Notes under the pieces: model-generated
Told to the model about the DNA's origin: nothing
Seen by the model: only the letters and a program-made list of their open reading frames with translations
Database searches by the model: none
Made by a program: the position numbers and the translations under genes
Assembly: GCF_030160075.1 (NCBI RefSeq)
Contig: NZ_BSNQ01000003.1
Coordinates: forward strand, 986,625 to 1,050,624
From: Dyella lipolytica
GTDB lineage: Bacteria; Pseudomonadota; Gammaproteobacteria; Xanthomonadales; Rhodanobacteraceae
DNA length: 64,000 nucleotides
Reading direction: 5' to 3'
Part shown: piece by piece, positions 53,916 through 64,000 of the stretch
Position numbering within the stretch: position 1 is the first letter of the stretch
Layout of the letters: every line of letters starts with the position of its first letter

Positions 53916-54327
53916 TGCTATCTCCCTGACAAAGTTATATTTTGGCTTAAAGCCGTCCATGCAACGAATTCACAGACATGAATTCGCTGCCAACTTAGCG
54001 TAGCATTCTTGCTGCACGAGGAAAAATCGATATTTCGAAAACGTGCTCAATGCAAAGTTCTTGCGACACGCTTACGAAAATATCAGCTTCTCGCAAGCAC
54101 TCGGAATAACTACGCGCGGAGTCCGCCGTAAGTGATGTAACGCACATAAACCTGATTAGGTGTCAGTGCGCGTCAGGAATGCCGATTTTTAGATTGAATA
54201 GCAGATTACTTCAATAAATGACGAACACTTGTGAATGCATGGCTTGCACCAAAGCGCCCGTCGTACTTTGCAATATTCTTTTGGCACGATTTCATTGCTG
54301 TGTCACAGACTATACGGGGGTCAGTAC
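53916..54327. other. Intergenic region, probably divergent promoters
   Basis: This 412-bp, AT-richer stretch separates the divergent lectin and membrane glycosyltransferase genes. It should hold both promoters, but I see no clear consensus boxes, repeats, RNA gene or coding sequence in it. Confidence 0.5.
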
Positions 54328-56250
54328 GTGAATTTTTCCACCCAAGCCCCCGCCCGATGGCAGGCTATTGTCTATGGACTGATTGCATTAATCGCTTGTG
54401 TCGGCGCGTTCGTCGGGCTTTCAGCAAGTGGTTTGTGGATCGACGAACTGTTTTCGGTCCTGGTGATTCATCATCACAACGGCCTTGGTGAGGTTTTCCG
54501 CCTCTCGCTCTCCGATGTCCACCCACCCCTTTACTATTTCTTTTTGTACTGTTGGACCCGTCTAGCGGGCTTCTCAGAATGGGCTTTGCGTTTACCGAGC
54601 GCGGTGTTTGCGGTGCTTGCGGTCGGTGTCTTTGCGATGGGAACGCGGCGCGTACTGAGCCCGGCGGCGATCGCTTTCGCATGTGCAGTAGGCACTGTGT
54701 CTGCGTTCTGGTTCAATCAATCGCAGAACGCGCGAAGCTACGCTCTATGCCTGACCTTCGCCGCGAGCCTGTTGTCGCTCGCCATCGCTTTGCACAGACG
54801 TGTGCGCGTACGCCCCGGTTTTCCCATTGCACATTGGCTGGCACTAAGCCTGCTGGGGCTCGTCGCCAGTCTCACGCATGCGTATTTGTTATTGGCGCTG
54901 GGCATGGTCTTGGCGTTCCTTCTTTTCACTGTGCCGTCGTGGCGATTGCGCGCGGCGCTGGTTGCGACCGGCCTGGTGGTACTCGCATTCAATGTTGCGT
55001 ACTACAGGATGATGGTTCATTCGTCGCAACAGGATTTGCAAAATCTGTGGTTCAGCAACGACCTCGGTTTCTTTTCCACTCAGATTCGACAGGCGGCGAC
55101 CGATCTCATGGCATCGCAGGTCGCGCTGGTGGTGGGACTGCTGCTCGTATTCGCCATTCAACGACGGATTGTCGGCGAGCCGTTCTTTGTTTTCGACGAT
55201 ATCGATACGCGCTGGACAACTGCCCTCGCGGGCTTCGTTCTGATCGGTGTAATCGTTTGCGGTATCGCCGTATCGATGTTGGTAGCGCCGTCGTTTTCGG
55301 ATCGAAACTTACTCGCCTGCTCGCCTTTTGCCTGGTTGCTGATCGCGCGTCTTTACGATGCCGTCGGGCCGCGTGGGTATACGCGCAGCAGCGCTATCGT
55401 CGCCGTGCTCGGCATGATACTGATCGGCTCTTATCTGCTATTGCTGCGTGGGCGTGAGTTGCCGCGCACGGAAAACTGGCGTGAATCGGCTCGGTACGTG
55501 GAGCAGCTTCCAGGATGCGCTAACCAACCGCTACCGGTGATTCTTCCTTATCGCTTCGGCCATGCGACAACGTTCTTCCGTACGCTCGCCGAGCGCGACT
55601 TCTTCGGCTTTTACTTGCCGCAGACAGCTCAGACACAGGCGTATCTGCCGGCAGAATTCGCGGCACGACATCCGGCGGAGGGGTTGCCGCAACTGCTGGC
55701 GTCGCGTGCTGCACACGCCGATAGCGGCGGCTGCACGCTGCTGGCATGGGGCATCCATGATCTGGACGAGGCGTCCGCGCTCAAGATTGCGCTTGATCTG
55801 GCCCGCCAGCCTGGCGTCGCGCCGCGTCGCGTATTGATGCAGGAGTTCACGATCTATCAGCACGGACGGCTGACCTGGCAAAAGGTGCCGGAAGGCTATG
55901 TATTTCTGGCGGTGCCGCCGGCACCGGCCGGTTCGCAGGTTTTGCCACCCCCTGCTCCGCCCATTCCGTTGAATGATCATGACGAAACGGCCCTCGGCGA
56001 CCGCGTAGTCATTGATTATCTGACCAGCTATGCGAGCCCTACTGGCGCGCCTTACCTGCTCGACACCTATTCGATACAGCGCTGGGCCACCGGAAAGGCG
56101 GTTCGCGAGGATTTCCTGACCGTTCATCGCCTGACTTGCGACCCGCCGACCAGCAAGACCAACTGGGATGTTTGGCCGGATCCGGCTTATCCCGGCTGCA
56201 GCGACCGGCCACCGCCGACGTCCGCCGGTAGCATCGATGGAGGGCTATGA
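54328..56250 (+). CDS. GT39/ArnT-like membrane glycosyltransferase candidate
   Basis: A 640-residue polytopic protein with about ten hydrophobic helices in the first 400 residues, then a soluble C-terminal region. The first periplasmic loop LWIDELFSVLVIHHH and the segment DVHPPLYYFFLYCW resemble the donor-site region of GT39/ArnT-type enzymes (the DE or DxH loop). GTG 54328 was chosen as start; the open frame begins at ATG 54235, but that stretch has no ribosome-binding site. It should transfer a sugar from a polyprenyl-phosphate carrier to an acceptor at the periplasmic face, perhaps protein or lipid A. The acceptor is unknown. Confidence 0.7.
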   Translation: MNFSTQAPARWQAIVYGLIALIACVGAFVGLSASGLWIDELFSVLVIHHHNGLGEVFRLSLSDVHPPLYYFFLYCWTRLAGFSEWALRLPSAVFAVLAVGVFAMGTRRVLSPAAIAFACAVGTVSAFWFNQSQNARSYALCLTFAASLLSLAIALHRRVRVRPGFPIAHWLALSLLGLVASLTHAYLLLALGMVLAFLLFTVPSWRLRAALVATGLVVLAFNVAYYRMMVHSSQQDLQNLWFSNDLGFFSTQIRQAATDLMASQVALVVGLLLVFAIQRRIVGEPFFVFDDIDTRWTTALAGFVLIGVIVCGIAVSMLVAPSFSDRNLLACSPFAWLLIARLYDAVGPRGYTRSSAIVAVLGMILIGSYLLLLRGRELPRTENWRESARYVEQLPGCANQPLPVILPYRFGHATTFFRTLAERDFFGFYLPQTAQTQAYLPAEFAARHPAEGLPQLLASRAAHADSGGCTLLAWGIHDLDEASALKIALDLARQPGVAPRRVLMQEFTIYQHGRLTWQKVPEGYVFLAVPPAPAGSQVLPPPAPPIPLNDHDETALGDRVVIDYLTSYASPTGAPYLLDTYSIQRWATGKAVREDFLTVHRLTCDPPTSKTNWDVWPDPAYPGCSDRPPPTSAGSIDGGL

Positions 56251-56294
56251 TGAGGGGCTAATCCGCGCAGACTGCCTTGAGGCGATCTGGACCG

Positions 56295-57167
56295 ATGAAC
56301 GATGCGAAGCAATGCAAAAGCTTGGATATCGGGTCGGCATTAGGGGCGCTGGCGGCCAAGGAGTGCCAGTCGCTGGAACACGCACTGGCGCTCCGCAAAG
56401 GGCGCCATGACGGTATCCACGAAGCGCGAAAATCGAGCCGACGGTTGCGCAGCCTGCTCGCTTTTCTCGAGCCACGATCAGATCGACGGATAGCCTCGCT
56501 CGACAAGACCTTGAAGCAGTTGGTCGATAGCTTTTCCGCGTTGCGAGATGCGCACGTAGCTGCGCGCACCGCGCGACTCCTCGCGGCTACTCACGCAGCC
56601 ACGCTCACTCCATCGCTGATGGATGCGCTCGAACATCGCAGCGCGGCCTTACTGGATGAGGCACTCGAGAATGATCCCCATTGGCGTCGTCGGTCCGCCA
56701 AAGTACGGCGTATCGCCGTCGCCATCGAAGGCTTGCCTTGGCAACAAGTCACTCCGTCCACCGCAAAAAAAGTGCTCAAGCAGCATGTGCAGCGGATGAA
56801 AAAGGTGCGGCAAGCGGCGTTGGAGGAACGCACAACACCTGCTTTCCATCGTTGGCGTCGCCGTGCTCGGCAAGTTCGGTATCAACTCGAATTTCTGCGC
56901 ACGGCTCGCCGCAAGGTCGGTATGAAGAAAAGACGCACGGAGCAATATGAGGCCCGGATAAAGCGTCTGAGTTTGCTCAGCGATCGACTTGGTTGGCGTC
57001 AGGATTTTCAGGTGTTCATGAGCGCACTCGATCAGCTGCCCGCTTCAATCGATATCGTCGCCTTGCGCGCGGCACTGAGCACAAAGTCAGCCACATTGTC
57101 GAAGGTGTCGCCACCCGAACCGGTAACGAAATCCGTCCGCATGTTCATTGCGCACGGCTCCCGATAG
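56295..57167 (+). CDS. CHAD-domain protein
   Basis: A 290-residue, strongly basic, helical protein with the CHAD pattern: HDGIHEARKSSRRLRSLLAF near residues 38-58, RDAHVAARTARL near 85, and FHRWRRRARQVRYQLEFL near 183-200. The conserved His and Arg/Lys residues form the binding surface for polyphosphate. CHAD proteins associate with polyphosphate granules. Starting at ATG 56295 avoids the upstream TTG 56277. It is not linked to its neighbours in any way I can see. Confidence 0.87.
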   Translation: MNDAKQCKSLDIGSALGALAAKECQSLEHALALRKGRHDGIHEARKSSRRLRSLLAFLEPRSDRRIASLDKTLKQLVDSFSALRDAHVAARTARLLAATHAATLTPSLMDALEHRSAALLDEALENDPHWRRRSAKVRRIAVAIEGLPWQQVTPSTAKKVLKQHVQRMKKVRQAALEERTTPAFHRWRRRARQVRYQLEFLRTARRKVGMKKRRTEQYEARIKRLSLLSDRLGWRQDFQVFMSALDQLPASIDIVALRAALSTKSATLSKVSPPEPVTKSVRMFIAHGSR

Positions 57168-57199
57168 CCCATCTGAAAACCTGCGTGCTATGCAACGTA

Positions 57200-57637
57200 T
57201 CAGTGGCACACAAGGACGGGGACATCGCAGCACGTCAGCAATTTGTTCGTTTCGCTACCTAGTAAAAGTCGATCGAGACTGGTGTAGCTGTGCGTTCCCA
57301 TGACGATCAAATCGCAATGCTGTTGTTTGGCCGCACCGACAATGGCGACATAAGGGCGGCGGTCGAACGCATACCCACCATGCGACTCCACGCCGGCCTT
57401 CTTCGCCATCGCCTGAATGTCGGCCAGGTGTAGCTGCGCGCGGGCAACCGACCTTTCCACGTAAGAATCTTCCGCATGCTGAATGACGTCGGAAAAATAA
57501 GCGACCGCCGGAAGAGGCGCGAGGACGTGAAATGCATAGATGCGCGCGCCAAGCTTGCGTGCCAGCTCGACACCGGTTTCTGCGGCATGCATGGCATGCT
57601 CGGACCCATCCGTGGCTATCAGGACATGTGAGAACAT
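57200..57637 (-). CDS. Universal stress protein, UspA family
   Basis: A 145-residue single-domain Usp with HVLIATDGSEHAMHAAETGV at the N terminus and the ATP-binding signature GTHSYTSLDRLLLGSETNKL near the C terminus, followed by CDVPVLVCH. It ends 33 bases from the convergent CHAD gene. The GCxxG-type loop identifies the ATP-binding subclass. Confidence 0.93.
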   Translation of the reverse strand: MFSHVLIATDGSEHAMHAAETGVELARKLGARIYAFHVLAPLPAVAYFSDVIQHAEDSYVERSVARAQLHLADIQAMAKKAGVESHGGYAFDRRPYVAIVGAAKQQHCDLIVMGTHSYTSLDRLLLGSETNKLLTCCDVPVLVCH

Positions 57638-57808
57638 GATGCCTCCTCGGGTCTGCCGACCCTCGCCGAGCGCACCGCACTCACCTTGCCGAGCTCCCTG
57701 TTTGCCACGACAGGTGCGTTGCCTGCCTCGGTGGACTCGCTGTCGATTTTACTCCCGCCGAGAAGCTCAGCGTCGAGGATCGCGGCTGCGTTGCCCCCTA
57801 TGCCAGGG

Positions 57809-58480
57809 CTAACCTGCCGTGGCCAGGGCACGGATATCCGCAGCCTCGAGTACGGCTTTGTCGGCGCCATGTCTGGCAACTGCCAGCATCGCTTGCCCCA
57901 TGATTTCCGTAGTAAGCATGACGTTAGGAAAAAACAGGCGCAGCGGTGTCAGTAGCGGTTTGGTCAAGCTGTACAACAACCGGTAGGAAGCCGTCTTTGA
58001 TCGTATGCCATGCAGGGGCTGGATGGCGCCCGGTCGAAATAGATACGCCGCTTTGAACGGCAGCCGCTGCAAGGTATTTTCGGTACGCCCTTTTACGCGT
58101 GCCCACATGCTGCCTCCTTGCTCCGTGCTGTCGGTCCCCGCCCCGGATACGTAGACAAAAGTCATGCCAGGATTGAGCCGGGCCACGGTCTGGGCGACGG
58201 CTATGGTGAGGTCGTAAGTCAGTCGCGTGTATGCCGCCTCGGTCATGCCGGCAGACGAAATCCCCAGGCAAAAGAAGCAGGCGTCGAAGCCCTTCAAGTC
58301 GGCGGCAACGGAGTCGCCATCGAAAAGGTCGTGCTGCACGATTTCCTTCAACTTTGGATTTGGCTGCCCGGTCGCGGTTCTGCCTACGGTCTGGACAAGG
58401 GCGACGTCCTGCGCGAGCAAGCACTCCCGCAGCACACCTTGTCCAACCATGCCTGTGGCGCCATATATGAGCACGTTCAT
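57809..58480 (-). CDS. NAD(P)-binding protein, atypical SDR (NmrA/HTATIP2-like)
   Basis: A 223-residue protein starting at ATG 58480 (MNVLIYGATGMVGQGVL), with AGGA nearby. The Rossmann motif GATGMVGQG is at residues 7-15, and FVYVSGAGTDSTEQGG plus WARVKGRTE supply the region where the catalytic Ser/Tyr/Lys usually lie, with Lys but no clear Tyr. Such proteins are often redox sensors or oxidoreductases of unknown substrate. It is divergent from the Sir2 gene, which starts 66 bases away. Confidence 0.82.
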   Translation of the reverse strand: MNVLIYGATGMVGQGVLRECLLAQDVALVQTVGRTATGQPNPKLKEIVQHDLFDGDSVAADLKGFDACFFCLGISSAGMTEAAYTRLTYDLTIAVAQTVARLNPGMTFVYVSGAGTDSTEQGGSMWARVKGRTENTLQRLPFKAAYLFRPGAIQPLHGIRSKTASYRLLYSLTKPLLTPLRLFFPNVMLTTEIMGQAMLAVARHGADKAVLEAADIRALATAG

Positions 58481-58546
58481 GAGATTTTCCTGAGCGGAAA
58501 CGATGTCGCCAGCATAATCGAGCAGACCGAGACGCAATAAATAACC

Positions 58547-59875
<1,329 letters not shown>

Positions 59876-59910
59876 TTATCAGACTTTCTTGCAGTGAACA
59901 CCATGACGAA

Positions 59911-59931
59911 TTAGCGCTGGTAGCGCGCTAA
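59911..59931 (-). terminator. Weak hairpin after guaA
   Basis: A 7-bp stem (59911-59917 with 59925-59931) and a 7-base loop lie 14 bases after the guaA stop. The following minus-strand bases are only mildly T-rich, so termination is uncertain. Confidence 0.4.
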
Positions 59932-59944
59932 CTCGATGATTTTA

Positions 59945-61525
59945 TTATTCCCACTCAATGGTGGCGGGGGGCTTGCCGCTTATGTCATAAACGACACGAG
60001 AAACACCGCGTAACTCATTGATAATTCTATTTGAAACGGTACCAAGGAAGTCGTAGGGTAGATGCGCCCAGTGCGCGGTCATGAAGTCGATGGTCTCTAC
60101 GGCACGTAGCGCGATCACCCATTCATACGCACGAGCATCGCCCACCACACCCACCGACTTCACCGGCAGGAACACCGCGAATGCCTGGCTGACCTGGTCG
60201 TACAGATTGGCTTTGCGCAACTCTTCGATGAAGACAGCATCGGCGCGTGCCAACAGTTCGGCGTATTCGGGCTTCACTTCGCCAAGGATGCGCACACCCA
60301 GCCCCGGTCCCGGGAACGGATGGCGATAGACCATATCGCGCGGCAGGCCGAGTTCGACGCCGATGCGGCGTACTTCGTCCTTGAACAGTTCGCGCAACGG
60401 TTCCACCAGCTTGAGCTTCATATGCTCAGGCAGGCCACCGACGTTGTGGTGACTCTTGATGACGTGCGCCTTGCCGGTCTTGCTGCCAGCCGACTCGATC
60501 ACGTCCGGGTAGATCGTGCCCTGGGCCAGCCACTTCACATGACCATTGCCGGATGCGGTGACCTTGGCCGATTCCTCGTCGAAGATCTCCACGAACAGGC
60601 GGCCGATGATCTTGCGCTTGGCTTCCGGGTCGGCCACGCCTTCGAGTGCTTTGAAGTAACGCTCTGCGGCATTGACGCGGATGACCTTGACGCCCATGTG
60701 CTCAGCCATGGTGGCCATCACCTGGTCGCCCTCCTGCCAACGCAGCAGGCCGGTGTCCACGAACACGCAGGTCAGCTGATCGCCGATGGCGCGATGCAGG
60801 AGCGCTGCAACCACCGACGAATCCACACCACCTGACAGACCCAGCAGCACATGATCCTTGCCCACCTGCTCGCGCACGCGCGCGATCTGGTCGTCGATGA
60901 TGTGCGCGGCGGTCCACAGTGTCTGACAGCCGCAGATCTCGGTGACGAAACGCTTGAGCAAGGCATTGCCCTGCTTGGTGTGCGTCACTTCAGGATGGAA
61001 CTGCACGCCGTACCAGCGTTTGGCTTCGTTCGACATCGCGGCGACTGGAATACGATCGGTAGTCGCCGTGATGGTGAAGCCCGGCGGGGCCTTGGCGACA
61101 TGATCGCCGTGACTCATCCACACTTCGAGCGCCTGAGTGGAAGCGTGATCGGTAAGACCGGCAAGCAGGCGATCCGCCACGACGACGTCGACACGTGCAT
61201 GACCGAACTCGCGCGCATCGGCAGCTTCCGTGGCGCCGCCCAGCTGCGCCGCGAGCGTCTGCATGCCATAGCAAATGCCGAGGATCGGCAGGCCTGAATC
61301 GAACACTTGCTGCGGCGCTTTCGGCGCACCGTGCAGTGTGGTCGATTCCGGGCCTCCGGATAGGATGATGCCTTTTGCGCCGAACGCGGCAATTTCGGCA
61401 GGGTTGTGGTCCCAGGCCCAGATTTCGCAATAGACGCCGATCTCGCGGATACGCCGCGCAATCAGCTGGGTGTACTGCGCGCCGAAGTCGAGGATGAGGA
61501 TCTTGTCGCTATGGATGTTGGTCAT
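59945..61525 (-). CDS. guaA: GMP synthase (glutamine-hydrolysing)
   Basis: A 526-residue protein with an N-terminal class I glutamine amidotransferase domain ([11 protein letters not shown]; catalytic Cys in [10 protein letters not shown] near residue 85; the FHPEV segment), the ATP pyrophosphatase motif [16 protein letters not shown] near residues 229-244 and the C-terminal dimerisation domain ending PPATIEWE. It converts XMP to GMP. It lies downstream of guaB in the usual guaBA order, with a hairpin between them. Confidence 0.98.
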   Translation of the reverse strand: MTNIHSDKILILDFGAQYTQLIARRIREIGVYCEIWAWDHNPAEIAAFGAKGIILSGGPESTTLHGAPKAPQQVFDSGLPILGICYGMQTLAAQLGGATEAADAREFGHARVDVVVADRLLAGLTDHASTQALEVWMSHGDHVAKAPPGFTITATTDRIPVAAMSNEAKRWYGVQFHPEVTHTKQGNALLKRFVTEICGCQTLWTAAHIIDDQIARVREQVGKDHVLLGLSGGVDSSVVAALLHRAIGDQLTCVFVDTGLLRWQEGDQVMATMAEHMGVKVIRVNAAERYFKALEGVADPEAKRKIIGRLFVEIFDEESAKVTASGNGHVKWLAQGTIYPDVIESAGSKTGKAHVIKSHHNVGGLPEHMKLKLVEPLRELFKDEVRRIGVELGLPRDMVYRHPFPGPGLGVRILGEVKPEYAELLARADAVFIEELRKANLYDQVSQAFAVFLPVKSVGVVGDARAYEWVIALRAVETIDFMTAHWAHLPYDFLGTVSNRIINELRGVSRVVYDISGKPPATIEWE

Positions 61526-61570
61526 CGCGGCGAGGTCACAAAATGATGAAGAGATGGCATAAATCCAACC

Positions 61571-61596
61571 GTCATCCCGGCAGAGACCGGGATGAC
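61571..61596. repeat. Perfect hairpin between guaB and guaA
   Basis: A 10-bp perfect stem (61571-61580 with 61587-61596) with a 6-base loop lies in the 94-bp gap of the guaBA operon. No T-run follows. Its GTCATCCCGG arm is of the kind found in intergenic REP-like repeats, so mRNA stabilisation or partial termination are both possible. Confidence 0.55.
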
Positions 61597-61619
61597 GAGC
61601 GCGGGTATGCTACGTGGCG

Positions 61620-63104
<1,485 letters not shown>

Positions 63105-63213
63105 TTATACGCGGGAGCCGGTCAGGGCGCGACTGCTGCCGGATAAAAATCGTGCCAGATGGAGCGTTGAAACCGGGCTGGAATATGCTCGTTTAACTGC
63201 CATTTGGCATGAG

Positions 63214-63237
63214 GCCCTGGGCCCGCATTCCCAGGGC
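63214..63237 (-). terminator. Hairpin downstream of folD
   Basis: A perfect 8-bp stem (63214-63221 with 63230-63237) lies immediately after the folD stop. No T-run follows. The gap up to guaB (63078-63241) contains nothing else I recognise; guaB's promoter should lie there. Confidence 0.5.
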
Positions 63238-63241
63238 GTCG

Positions 63242-64000
63242 CTACTTTCGCGCTTCCGCAGCTTCGAGTGTGTTTTCCATCAGGGTCGCCACGGTCATCG
63301 GGCCAACGCCGCCGGGGACCGGAGTGATCCAGCTCGCGCGCTCGGAAGCCACCTCGAAATCCACGTCGCCAACTAGACGTCCATCGTCCAGCCGATTGAT
63401 GCCGACATCGACCACGACAGCACCTGGCTTGATCCAGTCGCCCTTCACCAGCCCCGGCTTACCTACCGCAACAACCAGGATATCGGCTTGTCGCACATAG
63501 GTTTCAAGGCTGCGCGTAAAGCGATGGCAACAGGTGGTGGTGCAACCGGCGATCAGCAGCTCCAGCGCAAGCGGACGCCCAACGTGATTGGAAACGCCGA
63601 CGACCACGGCGTGCTGGCCACGGACCGGACGATCGGTATGTCCGAGCAGGGTCATCACACCTTTGGGTGTGCACGGCCGCAAACCGAATCGGCGCAGCGC
63701 GAGGCGGCCGACATTAACGGCCTGAAAGCCGTCCACGTCCTTGTCTGGATCGATGCGGTCGACCAGGGCGTCTTCGTCGATATGGTCAGGCAACGGCGAT
63801 TGCACCAGGATGCCGTGCACGGCGGGATCGGCGTTGAGGCGATCGATCAATTCGAACAGTTCCGCCTGCGTAGTCTTGGACGGCAGATCGTAATCGAAGG
63901 AGCGGAAGCCGACCTGATGACAGGCCTTGCGCTTGTTACGCACGTAAACCGAAGACGCCGCGTCGTCACCTACCAGCACGACGGCGAGGCCGGGTTCGAC
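63242..64000 (-). CDS. folD: Methylenetetrahydrofolate dehydrogenase/cyclohydrolase, C-terminal part (cut by window edge)
   Basis: The 252 visible residues run off the right edge; in-frame GTG codons near 63979 are not the start, because [16 protein letters not shown] continues the family's N-terminal strand. The catalytic Lys region [25 protein letters not shown], the NAD(P)-binding [17 protein letters not shown] and the C-terminal [19 protein letters not shown] are all present. It makes 10-formyl-tetrahydrofolate for purine synthesis. About the first 35 residues are missing here. Confidence 0.95.
   Translation of the reverse strand, partial: VEPGLAVVLVGDDAASSVYVRNKRKACHQVGFRSFDYDLPSKTTQAELFELIDRLNADPAVHGILVQSPLPDHIDEDALVDRIDPDKDVDGFQAVNVGRLALRRFGLRPCTPKGVMTLLGHTDRPVRGQHAVVVGVSNHVGRPLALELLIAGCTTTCCHRFTRSLETYVRQADILVVAVGKPGLVKGDWIKPGAVVVDVGINRLDDGRLVGDVDFEVASERASWITPVPGGVGPMTVATLMENTLEAAEARK

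Overview
The window reads as a chromosomal segment of a high-GC gammaproteobacterium of the Xanthomonadales (Lysobacterales), most likely a Rhodanobacteraceae member (Dyella, Luteibacter or Frateuria type). The basis is the overall gene style, a perfect Clp/CRP-type operator ahead of exopolysaccharide (EPS) export genes, a Xanthomonas-type T4SS effector/immunity pair, and the guaB-guaA-tadA arrangement. The genus is an inference; no rRNA is present.

Layout. 1-1.4 kb: a GlxA-type regulator (cut by the left edge) divergent from a short-chain dehydrogenase. 1.6-9.3 kb, plus strand: UDP-glucuronate 4-epimerase, GMC oxidoreductase, Sfp-type phosphopantetheinyl transferase, a polyprenyl-phosphate sugar transferase of the exosortase-associated (EpsB_2) type, and a secreted heparinase-II/III-like polysaccharide lyase. 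9.3-13.4 kb: a membrane J-domain protein, two divergent cupin/JmjC-like Fe(II) oxygenase candidates, and an unknown exported protein. 13.6-27.4 kb: a two-protein hybrid assembly line, A-PCP-KS-AT-ACP-aminotransferase followed by C-A-PCP-C-A-PCP, with no thioesterase. 27.4-27.7 kb: a 265-bp nested inverted-repeat element. 27.7-38.3 kb: a tightly overlapped plus-strand EPS operon (GT2, O-antigen-ligase/polymerase, flippase, CapK-like adenylate-forming enzyme, three GT4 enzymes, two deacetylase-like proteins). 38.4-42.6 kb, minus strand: VirD4 coupling protein, periplasmic LprI-like immunity lipoprotein and a muramidase-like effector with a C-terminal XVIPCD, sitting inside the EPS locus. 42.7-49.9 kb, minus strand: the remaining EPS genes (Wza-like export lipoprotein, Wzz-like chain-length protein, degenerate BY-kinase, outer-membrane barrel, two alpha/beta hydrolases, galE). 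50.2-57.6 kb: accessory genes (MdtJI-type SMR pair, Cache-HAMP sensor, DUF4388-like protein, bulb-lectin protein, GT39-like membrane protein, CHAD protein, universal stress protein). 57.8-64 kb: core genes (NAD-binding protein, Sir2, tadA, guaA, guaB, partial folD).

How the parts may work together. The two EPS blocks together form a complete Wzx/Wzy-type pathway: priming transferase, glycosyltransferases, flippase, polymerase, chain-length control, outer-membrane export, nucleotide-sugar epimerases and a lyase. It has several hallmarks of exosortase-A-linked EPS loci but no exosortase is present here. The NRPS/PKS genes, their phosphopantetheinyl transferase and possible tailoring enzymes are interleaved with this pathway rather than beside it. 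The main hypothesis from this window is a short amino-polyketide/peptide either attached to the polysaccharide or co-produced with it. The T4SS effector module splits the EPS locus and looks like a later insertion, with visibly lower GC.
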